From Thermoplasmata archaeon (lineage in GTDB: Archaea; Thermoplasmatota; Thermoplasmata; Lutacidiplasmatales; UBA184), in NCBI GenBank assembly GCA_021844945.1, contig JAKBSJ010000004.1, positions 1 to 64,000 of the forward strand: 64,000 nucleotides of DNA. Reading direction: 5' to 3'. The position numbers were made by a program, and so were the translations under genes. The notes beneath the pieces were generated by a model. That model was not told the DNA's origin. It did no database searches and saw only the letters and a program-made list of their open reading frames with translations. Positions within the stretch are counted from its first letter, which is position 1. Each line of letters starts with the position of its first letter. This document shows, one piece after another, positions 1-7,148 of the stretch.

Positions 1-84
1 GACGAGCTTGATAGAGCCGGGGTGTACGCGGAAAGCCTTCGGGCGATCCGTTCAGCCCGCGGCCACTAACGTCCGCAGCTACGT
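1..84 (+). rRNA. 23S ribosomal RNA, 3' end (partial)
   Basis: The first 80 or so bases match the 3' end of archaeal 23S rRNA. They contain the GATAGA-GGGGTGTACGCG segment, then the CGTTCAGCCCGCG and CACTAAC stretches that close the last helices. The body of the gene lies before the window. The mature end is not exact and is placed near 84 by analogy. No 5S rRNA or tRNA follows within several hundred bases, so the 23S gene is not followed by 5S as in a standard operon. Unlinked rRNA genes are known in Thermoplasmata. Confidence 0.85.
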
Positions 85-132
85 AAGCTGGGGGCATTCG
101 GCAGTTAAACAGAACGCGTGTGCAACCTATTC

Positions 133-158
133 CCCGGCGCGGCGAACGCCGCGCCGGG
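133..158 (+). other. Perfect GC-rich hairpin after the 23S rRNA
   Basis: A 12 bp perfect inverted repeat (133-144 with 147-158) is separated by only AA, so the RNA would form a very stable stem with a small loop. It lies about 50 bases beyond the probable mature 23S end. It could be a transcription stop or a processing or protective structure for the precursor rRNA. No T-rich tract follows, so a terminator role is only one option. Confidence 0.45.
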
Positions 159-255
159 ACTCGAGCGTGCGAACTCCCGGGCGGACGCGCTCGCGCTCGA
201 AGGGGCCGCTCGCGGGACGCGTACGCCATTTGGGGGACTTCCTATCGGACGCGCG

Positions 256-633
256 ATGCCCAGCCTCGGCGTCTCGCGAACGCACTGGCCGGTGGGCGCG
301 TGGATCCGCCTTCGCCTGCCGGACACGCCCGCGCCGGTCACGCTGATGGGCGCTCCGCCCCCTCCCGATCCTCCGCTGGAGATCTTGGAACGCAACCCTG
401 TCCCGACCGATCCACGCCGTAAGGTCTGGTCGTTCGAGGAGGACCACGACAACTGGGTCTTGCGGCTCATCTGGGACGAGGACGATCCTTCGCTCCTGGC
501 CGCCGAGTTCCGCGCGCCGCTCTACGGCCAACGTCCTTCGCGCGAGCAGGTGGTCGAGTTCTGGGCCGCCGTCAAGGCCAAGACGGCGCCGCTGGGGTCC
601 CTGCGCATCGAGGGCGCCGATCCGAGGCCGTAG
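256..633 (+). CDS. Hypothetical protein
   Basis: A protein of about 125 residues that I do not recognise. The N-terminal third is rich in Pro and hydrophobic residues. The C-terminal half is acidic and looks like a small folded domain (FEEDHDNWVLRLIWDED, then a helix around VVEFWAAVKAK). The frame is open further upstream, but that would run into the 23S end, so I start at the ATG at 256; an ATG at 346 is an alternative. No TATA box or ribosome binding site decides the start. It ends 10 bases before the chagasin-like gene and may be cotranscribed with it. Confidence 0.45.
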   Translation: MPSLGVSRTHWPVGAWIRLRLPDTPAPVTLMGAPPPPDPPLEILERNPVPTDPRRKVWSFEEDHDNWVLRLIWDEDDPSLLAAEFRAPLYGQRPSREQVVEFWAAVKAKTAPLGSLRIEGADPRP

Positions 634-643
634 GAGGGGGGGA

Positions 644-940
644 ATGGACTCCGGAGGGGACGAGCGGCTCGCGGTCCGGGTCGGCGAAGAGGTGGCGGTC
701 ACGCTCGAGGAGAACCGCACGACCGGCTACTCCTGGCGCCTTGAGATCCCCGGCGCGCTCCTCGAGATGATCGGCGAAGACCACTCTCGCTCGTCGGACC
801 GGGCCGGGGCGGGCGGGACCGTGACGTTCCGTTTCCGCGCGAGCGCTCCCGGGGAAGGTCGCCTCGTCGCCATCTACGAGCGCCCGTGGGAGCACGAGCC
901 CGTTCGGCGTCGCGGCTGGCGGATCGTCGTCGAGCGCTAG
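644..940 (+). CDS. Chagasin-like cysteine peptidase inhibitor (family I42)
   Basis: A 98-residue protein with the three inhibitory loops of the chagasin/ICP family in order: TTGYSW near residues 27-32, a GAGG loop near 56-59, and RPWE near 79-82. In the family these loops form a wedge that blocks papain-like cysteine peptidases. The length fits a single immunoglobulin-like domain. No signal peptide is visible, so it should act inside the cell, or be exported in a way I cannot see. It starts at ATG 644, just after a purine-rich stretch (taggaggggggaatg), and probably shares a transcript with the preceding small gene. Such inhibitors are scattered in bacteria, protozoa and some archaea; the target peptidase is unknown here. 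Confidence 0.8.
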   Translation: MDSGGDERLAVRVGEEVAVTLEENRTTGYSWRLEIPGALLEMIGEDHSRSSDRAGAGGTVTFRFRASAPGEGRLVAIYERPWEHEPVRRRGWRIVVER

Positions 941-976
941 CACCGAGGATTTACCTGCGGTCGCTCCTCGCGGGCC

Positions 977-1738
977 GTGCTGCGCGCGACGTTCCTGCAT
1001 ATCGAGGGTATCGGACCGGCCCGCGAAGCGAGCCTGTGGCGCGCCGGGGTACGGGACTGGTCGGAGCTCCCCCACGCACCCGGCCTGGACGGTCAACGCT
1101 CGAGGGTCGAGGGCGCCGTACGGGAGAGCGAGACCGCGCTGGCCGCGGGCAACGTCGCATGGTTCGGCGAGCGGCTGCCCCGGCCCGAGCACTGGAGACT
1201 ATTCCCGGCGTTTGCCAAGGCGACCGCCTACCTCGACATCGAGACCACCAGCCTCAGTCCCTACGAGGGGTACGTCACCGTCGTCACGGTCCACGCGCCC
1301 AACGGTACCCGATCGTTCGTCCAGGGCGAGGATCTGGAGGAGCTCCCGGCGTACTTGCGCCGCTATCCGATCCTCGTCACTTTCAACGGGACCCTCTTCG
1401 ACGTGCCGTTCCTTCAGGTGCACTACCCGGGGCTTGTCCCGCCACCCGCACACATCGACCTTCGCTTCCTGTTGTACCGCATCGGCCAGGCGGGGGGCCT
1501 CAAGCGGATCGAGGAGCGTCTCGGCATCGGGAGCCGCGCCGGGGTCGAGGGGGTCAAGGGGCTGGACGCCGTTCGGCTCTGGGACGAGTACCGTCGGGGC
1601 AATCGCGCCTCGCTCGAGCGGCTCGTCCAGTACAACCGCGCGGACGCGGTGAATCTCGAGCCCCTACTGCGCCATGCGGTGCGGGAGCTGACGGCGCGTC
1701 TCCTTCTCCCGGCGCCGAAGAGCGGAGCCCGGCCCTGA
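977..1738 (+). CDS. RNase H-like exonuclease domain protein (YprB type)
   Basis: A 253-residue protein. The N-terminal 60 residues look like a helix-hairpin-helix segment (IEGIGPAREASLWRAG). From about residue 85 there is an RNase H/DnaQ-like nuclease domain with YLDIETT (first acidic motif), VTFNGTLFDVPFL (second), and a late YNRADAVN (third). This order matches the YprB-type ribonuclease H-like family, predicted 3'-5' exonucleases or structure-specific nucleases. It starts with GTG 977. Its last 75 bases overlap the convergent DNA methyltransferase gene. The nuclease activity is inferred from the motifs. Confidence 0.8.
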   Translation: MLRATFLHIEGIGPAREASLWRAGVRDWSELPHAPGLDGQRSRVEGAVRESETALAAGNVAWFGERLPRPEHWRLFPAFAKATAYLDIETTSLSPYEGYVTVVTVHAPNGTRSFVQGEDLEELPAYLRRYPILVTFNGTLFDVPFLQVHYPGLVPPPAHIDLRFLLYRIGQAGGLKRIEERLGIGSRAGVEGVKGLDAVRLWDEYRRGNRASLERLVQYNRADAVNLEPLLRHAVRELTARLLLPAPKSGARP

Positions 1739-2548
1739 GCCCCCGGGCACTTCGAGGACCTGCGCCGGAATCGGCACGATCGGAGCGCCGGGCTCGGGGG
1801 AAGCCGAGCGGACGCGCGCGAGCGCAAGCTCGCTGTACTCCCGGGAGGAATCGATCGAGAGGTAGTGGCGTCCGGTCCTCCGCGCGACCGCAGCCACGGT
1901 TCCGGTGCCTCCGAACATGTCCACGATGACATTGCCGCGGTAGCTGTAGAACTTCACAAGACGGCGGATGAGCTCGTCGGGAAACGGCGCGGGGTGGCCG
2001 CGCCGGTTCCGCTCGGGTGGGATATGCCAGAATGCATCCGAGAACGATTGGAACTCCTTCGCGGTGATGTCGGCGTTCGCGCGATCTCCTTCGAGCCGCA
2101 TCGGGCCCTTGGAGAAGACCAGGACGTACTCCCACGAAGGGATCACGTGCGGGTTCGACGGGCTCTTCCAGCTCCCCCAGGCCGTGCGGCGTCCCATCGT
2201 CTGCTTGTACCAGAGGATCTCCGCGCGTAGCGTGAAGCCGACGTCCGTGACGTCGCGCGCGAGGTCGTGGTGGATCGGGCGGAAGTTCTTGATCGAGGTC
2301 GGGGCGATATTGAGCGCGAACCGCCCTCCCGGGACGAGCGCACGATAGAGCGCGCGCCACACGCCCTTGAGCCACCGACGATACTCGGCGTAGGAGCGGT
2401 CGTCGGAATAGCCGGCGTAGCGGATGCCCACGTTGTACGGAGGGGACGTGATCCCAAGGTGCACCGATTCTCTCGGCAGCCGATTCAACACCGTTCGAGC
2501 ATCGCCCCGGACGATGCGATCCACCGCCACGGGAGTCCCACGCGGCAC
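1664..2548 (-). CDS. DNA (N4-cytosine or N6-adenine) methyltransferase, solitary
   Basis: A 294-residue S-adenosylmethionine-dependent DNA methyltransferase. The catalytic motif IV, TSPPYN, lies near residue 34. The SAM-binding motif comes late, DMFGGTGT near residue 212, which is the beta-class order. SPPY is most often seen in N4-cytosine enzymes, but N6-adenine specificity cannot be excluded. The start is GTG at 2548. No restriction endonuclease gene is adjacent, so it looks like an orphan methyltransferase for regulation, mismatch marking or self-protection. Its C-terminal 25 residues are encoded opposite the 3' end of the RNase H-like gene. Confidence 0.85.
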   Translation of the reverse strand: MPRGTPVAVDRIVRGDARTVLNRLPRESVHLGITSPPYNVGIRYAGYSDDRSYAEYRRWLKGVWRALYRALVPGGRFALNIAPTSIKNFRPIHHDLARDVTDVGFTLRAEILWYKQTMGRRTAWGSWKSPSNPHVIPSWEYVLVFSKGPMRLEGDRANADITAKEFQSFSDAFWHIPPERNRRGHPAPFPDELIRRLVKFYSYRGNVIVDMFGGTGTVAAVARRTGRHYLSIDSSREYSELALARVRSASPEPGAPIVPIPAQVLEVPGGSGPGSALRRREKETRRQLPHRMAQ

Positions 2549-2646
2549 GCGGACGGATGCGCGGGCGCCGGCTTGAGCCTTTCCGCTCGAAGTACGGCGT
2601 GCGTCGTTCGCCCGGATGAGGAGGTCCGACGCGCTCGACGCAGACG

Positions 2647-2654
2647 GTATAATC
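2647..2654 (+). promoter_or_regulatory. TATA box of the transhydrogenase operon
   Basis: GTATAATC sits about 32 nt before the pntAA start codon, at archaeal TATA spacing for a transcript with a very short leader. It is one of few AT-rich stretches in this region. Confidence 0.6.
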
Positions 2655-2682
2655 TCCGCCGGTTCGTCGCCCGCGGGATATC

Positions 2683-3819
2683 ATGGGCATCAGCGTCGGC
2701 GTTCCCAAGGAGACGGCCCCCGGGGAGCGTCGGGTCGCGCTCGTCCCCGAGGTCGTCGCTCGGCTCGTCAAACAAGGCGTTACCCTCCGCATCCAGTCCA
2801 CCGCGGGGGAATCGGCCGGTTATCCGGACGACGCCTACGCGAAGGCCGGAGCCACGATCGTGCCCGACGCGGCCGGGGCATTCTCGAGCGAGATCGTCCT
2901 CAAGGTCCAGGGCCCGAGTGTAGCGGAGGTCGCGCTCATCCCGAGGTCCTCGATCCTCGTCGCGCAGATGAACGCCAGCCGCAACCTCCCGATGGTGAGA
3001 GCGCTGCGGGACGGGGGCCAGACCGCGTTCGCTCTCGAGCTCCTTCCCCGGATCTCGCGCGCCCAGAGCATGGACGTGCTCAGCTCTCAGGCCACGGTTG
3101 CCGGCTACCGTGCAGCGCTGATCGGGGCCGAACTCGTCCCGAAGTTCTTCCCGATGCTCACGACCGCGGCCGGAACGATCCGGCCCGCGAAAGTGCTCAT
3201 CCTAGGCGCAGGAGTCGCCGGTCTGATGGCGATCGCGACCGCCCACCGGATGGGCGCGATCGTGGAAGGGTATGATGTGAGACGCGCGGCGGGCGAACAG
3301 GTCCGCAGCCTGGGAGCGAAGTTCCTCGAACTCCAGATCAACGCCGAGGGTCAGGGAGGCTACGCACGCGAGCTAACGCCGGAGGAGAAGGCCCAGGAAG
3401 CCGCGATGGTCGACGGGGCGGTCGCCGACGCGGACGTCGTGATCACCACCGCCGCGATCCCGGGCCGCAGGGCGCCGATCCTCGTGCGCGCCCCGACGAT
3501 CGAGAAGATGCGACCGGGCTCCGTGATCGTCGACCTCGCCGCCGAGACCGGCGGTAATTGCGAGCTCACGAAGCCCGGCGAACGGATCGTCCATCACGGC
3601 GTCACGATCGTCGGCCCGCTGAACCTCCCCAGCGACCTCGCCTTCCACGCGAGCCTGATGTTCGCGAAGAACCTGCAGTCGTTCCTCGGCCTTCTTCTGA
3701 CGAAGGACGGTGGACTCGTTGCCGACCGATCGGACGAGATCCTCGTCGCGAGCCAGCTCGTGAGCGCCGGCCAGATCACGCACGCGCCGACGAGGGAGCT
3801 CGTGGAGAAGTCGCCATGA
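2683..3819 (+). CDS. pntAA: NAD(P) transhydrogenase subunit alpha part 1 (dI, NAD(H)-binding)
   Basis: A 378-residue soluble domain I of the proton-translocating transhydrogenase. It opens with the family hallmark GVPKE and carries the Rossmann signature VLILGAGVAGLMA near residue 175, followed by the RQDxR-like region VEGYDVRRAAGEQV. It binds NAD(H) and passes hydride to NADP bound by PntB, coupled to proton movement, which mainly supplies NADPH. The start is ATG 2683 after a TATA box. Its stop overlaps the next start as ATGA, so the three subunits are translationally coupled. The three-gene split is common in bacteria and rarer in archaea. Confidence 0.95.
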   Translation: MGISVGVPKETAPGERRVALVPEVVARLVKQGVTLRIQSTAGESAGYPDDAYAKAGATIVPDAAGAFSSEIVLKVQGPSVAEVALIPRSSILVAQMNASRNLPMVRALRDGGQTAFALELLPRISRAQSMDVLSSQATVAGYRAALIGAELVPKFFPMLTTAAGTIRPAKVLILGAGVAGLMAIATAHRMGAIVEGYDVRRAAGEQVRSLGAKFLELQINAEGQGGYARELTPEEKAQEAAMVDGAVADADVVITTAAIPGRRAPILVRAPTIEKMRPGSVIVDLAAETGGNCELTKPGERIVHHGVTIVGPLNLPSDLAFHASLMFAKNLQSFLGLLLTKDGGLVADRSDEILVASQLVSAGQITHAPTRELVEKSP

Positions 3820-4121
3820 CCGCGGACCTCTGGACGGCGCTGCTGATCGCGATCCTCACCGCGTTCCTCGGCTACGAGGTCATCAGCCGGGTGCCCACCC
3901 TCCTGCACACCCCGCTCATGTCGGGGTCGAACTTCATCCATGGAATCGTCCTCGTCGGGGCGATCGTCGCCCTTGGGCTGTCCACGAACAACGTCGAGCG
4001 CGTGATCGGTTTCGTCGCCGTCGTGATGGGAGCGATGAACGTCACCGGCGGCTACGTCGTGACGGAACGCATCCTCACGATGTTCGACCGCACGAAGCGG
4101 AAGAGCGGGGGTGCGCCGTGA
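3816..4121 (+). CDS. pntAB: NAD(P) transhydrogenase subunit alpha part 2 (membrane segment)
   Basis: A 101-residue membrane protein with three predicted helices (about residues 5-22, 39-57 and 62-82). It forms the N-terminal part of the proton channel (dII) and is separate from the NAD-binding part, as in Rhodospirillum-type enzymes. SGSNFIHGIVLVGAI matches the conserved alpha-2 region. The ATG at 3816 overlaps the pntAA stop, and its own stop overlaps the GTG of pntB. Confidence 0.93.
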   Translation: MTADLWTALLIAILTAFLGYEVISRVPTLLHTPLMSGSNFIHGIVLVGAIVALGLSTNNVERVIGFVAVVMGAMNVTGGYVVTERILTMFDRTKRKSGGAP

Positions 4122-5515
4122 GCAACCCCTACATCGGCGACCTGATCGACGCGGTCTACGTCCTTGCGGTCATCTTCTTCATCCTCGGTCTGCGGGCGAT
4201 GAGCTCGCCCGAGACCGCGCGACGCGGGATCGTCCAGGCCGGCATGGCGATGCTCGCCGCGGTCGTCGTGACGTTCCTGACCCCGGGGATCTCCAATTGG
4301 GCGTGGATCGCCGCCGGGGTCTTCGTCGGGGGAGGAGCCGGCTTCGTCTGGGCCCGTCGCGTGCAGATGACGGCCATGCCCCAGATGGTCGCCGTCTTCA
4401 ACGGAATGGGAGGCGGCGCGGCTGCCGCGATCGCGGCGATCGAGTTGCTCACAACGCTCACCAACTCGGCCGATGTCGGCCTGAGCCTCGCCGGGGCGAT
4501 CATCGGTTCGACCTCCATCGCGGGGAGCGTCATCGCGTTCCTCAAGCTCCAGGGCTGGATGCGATCGAAGCCGATCGTCTTCCCGGCCCAGCAGGGCGTC
4601 AACGTCGCGGTGCTCGCGATCGGCATCGGATTCGGGGTCACCTCCGCGCTCACCGCGAACCCGATCTGGCTGGGGCCGTTCTTCCTGTTCGTCCTGCTCT
4701 ACGGGTTCCTGCTCGCGATCCCGATCGGCGGGGCCGACATGCCTGTCATCATCTCGCTGTTCAACGCGATGACGGGGATCGCGGTCGCGCTGGACGGCTT
4801 CGCCCTGGTGAACGGGCCGCTGGGAGATGCCGGCTACGCGATGGTCGTCGCGGGAACCTTGGTCGGAGCCGCCGGTAGTCTTCTCACGGTACTGATGGCC
4901 CGCGCGATGAACCGCTCGATCGGCAACGTACTGTTCAGTGCCTTCGGCGCGAAGGAGGAGGAGGGCACCACCGTCGCGGGATCGCTCAAACCGATCGAGC
5001 CGTCCGACGCCGCGGTGATGATGGCCTACGCGGGATCCGTGATCATCGCCCCCGGCTACGGGATGGCGGTCGCCCAAGCCCAGGGGAAGGTCAAGGAGCT
5101 CGCCGACCTCCTTGAGCAGAAGGGCGTCGACGTGAAGTTCGCCATCCACCCCGTGGCGGGCCGGATGCCCGGCCATATGAACGTATTGCTCGCCGAGGCC
5201 GGAATCGCCTACGACAAGCTGTTCGATCGCGACGAGATCAACGAGCAGTTCCCTCAGACCGACGTCGTACTCGTCATCGGCGCGAACGATGTGGTGAACC
5301 CCGCGGCGCGCCGGCAGGGATCGGCGTTGCAAGGGATGCCGATCCTCGACGTCGACAAGGCGCACAATGTCCTCGTCATCAAGCGGGGGCAGGGGAAGGG
5401 ATTCGCGGGGATCGAGAACGAGCTCTTCTACAAGGACAACTGCCACATGCTCTACGGCGACGCGAAGGACGTGGTCACCAAGCTCGTGAGCGCGCTGAAA
5501 AGCACTCCCGGGTGA
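4118..5515 (+). CDS. pntB: NAD(P) transhydrogenase subunit beta
   Basis: A 465-residue subunit. The N-terminal 270 residues carry about eight or nine membrane helices (rest of the dII proton channel). The C-terminal 190 residues are the NADP(H)-binding dIII domain, with IAPGYGMAVAQAQ and the following IHPVAGRMPGHMNVLLAEA segment conserved across the family, and IGANDVVNPAAR further on. It is the last gene of the pnt operon and starts at GTG 4118 overlapping pntAB. A short GC stem surrounds the stop codon (near 5509-5524), possibly a transcript end. Confidence 0.95.
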   Translation: MSNPYIGDLIDAVYVLAVIFFILGLRAMSSPETARRGIVQAGMAMLAAVVVTFLTPGISNWAWIAAGVFVGGGAGFVWARRVQMTAMPQMVAVFNGMGGGAAAAIAAIELLTTLTNSADVGLSLAGAIIGSTSIAGSVIAFLKLQGWMRSKPIVFPAQQGVNVAVLAIGIGFGVTSALTANPIWLGPFFLFVLLYGFLLAIPIGGADMPVIISLFNAMTGIAVALDGFALVNGPLGDAGYAMVVAGTLVGAAGSLLTVLMARAMNRSIGNVLFSAFGAKEEEGTTVAGSLKPIEPSDAAVMMAYAGSVIIAPGYGMAVAQAQGKVKELADLLEQKGVDVKFAIHPVAGRMPGHMNVLLAEAGIAYDKLFDRDEINEQFPQTDVVLVIGANDVVNPAARRQGSALQGMPILDVDKAHNVLVIKRGQGKGFAGIENELFYKDNCHMLYGDAKDVVTKLVSALKSTPG

Positions 5516-5790
5516 AACCCCGGATCCTACGGACCGCTCGCCCCGGCCCATGTCGGGGCCACGGCGCGTGGCTCGGTATCGTTCCGGCCAGTGCCGCTGC
5601 GGTGGTCCGTGGGGCGCCGCCCTCGCGATCGGGGCGCTCGTCGCCTACGGCGACCCCGATCGGGTCGGTGTTGGGCCCCGGGGCCGACCCGATCGATCCG
5701 CGGCATCGAGAGCTCGACCTTCTCGGTCGAGAGAGTCCTATCCGATCCACCGGCAGGGATCTCCTGGCTTCTCGGGACCCGGGGGCTCTC

Positions 5791-6732
5791 CTACAGGTCC
5801 GCGCGCTCTCCCGGGACCCTCCGGAACAACTGGACGTCCCCGACGTGGGGTGCGCGGACGAGGAAGCGCGCGAGCCGTTCGATCCCGAAGCCCGCGCCCG
5901 CCGACGGGATCAACCCCTCGGCGCGCTCGAGGTAGGCACCGAACGCTGCGGGGGCGATCCCGTCCCGGCGGATCCGGTTGCGGATCCGGTCGATCTCCCA
6001 CTCCCGCTCAGCGCCCGAGAGTGCCTCACCATAGCCCTCGGGATAGACGAGATCGTAGTTGAGGTAGTGACCGGGCTCGGCCGGATCCTCCCGGTCGTAG
6101 AACTCGCGTCGATGGCACAACGCCCAGAACGGTTGGTCGTGATCTCGCGACGCTGCGATTTCCCAGTCGGCCCCGTACCGCGCCTCGAGCTCGTGCGTGG
6201 TGTAGGTCCGCCAAGGAGGAGAGAATGTGGGCGGCTCGATCCCCAAAGCCGCGAAAGCGGGATGACCGTGGAGCGTGTGGCCCAGCTCAGTGAAGTAGCG
6301 CTCGACCAGAGCCCGGATGTCGGCTGCGCGCGCCCGTGGTACCTCGAAGTCCGCCTGCGTGAACTCGAACAGATGCTTGCCGGACGCACCCCGCTCCGGC
6401 CGCTCGAGCCGGACGTTGGGGGAGAGGATCCATATCGGACCGACCTCGCGAACCGCGAACTGCTTGTGGAGGATCATCGAGTTCATCAAGTAGAACCGAT
6501 CGCCCAGGTAGTCGATCTCGGCCGTCCGAATCACCGAGGATCCCGGATCCGGTCCGAGCGGATCGGTGCTCCGACCAAGCATCACGGGCAGGAGCTGGGT
6601 GAACCCCTCCTCGTGGAAGAACCCCACCGTGCGCCAGAGCACGTCGCTCAGAAGGCCCAACCGCACCCGTCGTCGTTCGCGCTCTCCCCTTCCGCCCCGC
6701 GGAGCTTCCGCTCGCTGCATGGTTCGATTCAC
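5791..6732 (-). CDS. Archaeal asparagine synthetase (AspRS-like)
   Basis: A 313-residue class II aminoacyl-tRNA synthetase catalytic core without an anticodon-binding domain. It resembles the AspRS/AsnRS catalytic domain: FHEEGFTQLLPVML (motif 1 region), FEFTQADFE (motif 2 region) and GAGFGIERLARFL (motif 3). This size and layout match archaeal asparagine synthetase, shown in Pyrococcus to make asparagine from aspartate, ammonia and ATP. It starts with GTG 6732; an ATG at 6720 is equally possible. A stand-alone synthetase-like paralogue of other function is the main alternative. The gaps on both sides (5516-5790 and 6733-6999) hold nothing I can identify. Confidence 0.85.
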   Translation of the reverse strand: MNRTMQRAEAPRGGRGERERRRVRLGLLSDVLWRTVGFFHEEGFTQLLPVMLGRSTDPLGPDPGSSVIRTAEIDYLGDRFYLMNSMILHKQFAVREVGPIWILSPNVRLERPERGASGKHLFEFTQADFEVPRARAADIRALVERYFTELGHTLHGHPAFAALGIEPPTFSPPWRTYTTHELEARYGADWEIAASRDHDQPFWALCHRREFYDREDPAEPGHYLNYDLVYPEGYGEALSGAEREWEIDRIRNRIRRDGIAPAAFGAYLERAEGLIPSAGAGFGIERLARFLVRAPHVGDVQLFRRVPGERADL

Positions 6733-6999
6733 CGAGGGCCCGCTCGGAAGGCGCGCAGAGCGCGCCCTCCGCCGGCGAGGACCCTCTACGCCGGATTATT
6801 CCGTCGGTCGGCCCGGGGGTCGACGACGGAGCGGGAGAGAGACGGCGCGACGCCCGCCGGCGGTTCGCGCGTAACGGCGGGGGATCGGGGGAGCGTCATG
6901 CACGTCCAGAATCCGACGCGATGGGTGCGCATAAGCGTGTTCCTCCGCGTCGTTCGGGCGGGGACGACGCGCCGCGCCGGGAAGATCACCGAGGAGAGG

Positions 7000-7072
7000 T
7001 GGGCGCGGCCAGATTCGAACTGGCGACCTTCACCGTGTCAGGGTGACGTCATAACCACTAGACTACGCGCCC
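7000..7072 (-). tRNA. tRNA-Val (GAC anticodon)
   Basis: A 73-nt intronless cloverleaf on the minus strand. The acceptor stem GGGCGCG pairs with CGCGCCC and leaves A73. The anticodon stem UCACC/GGUGA closes the seven-base loop CUGACAC, giving anticodon GAC. The T arm has GCCAG/CUGGC with the loop UUCGAAU. CCA is not encoded. Confidence 0.97.
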
Positions 7073-7148
7073 AGACGGTCGGGTCCGACCGAAATCGGGC
7101 ACATAGCACTGTCGGAAGGCGACCCGCGCAGCGCATGCCGGAGCGAAT

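Noticed and set aside
2549-2640. Restriction endonuclease partner for the methyltransferase
   Set aside because: Neither flank has room for, or motifs of, a restriction enzyme; the neighbours are an RNase H-fold protein and pntAA.
4052-5551. Long minus-strand open frame opposite pntB
   Set aside because: Its translation is low-complexity Asp/Arg/Gly/His and mirrors the pntB codons. High G+C creates such open antisense frames.
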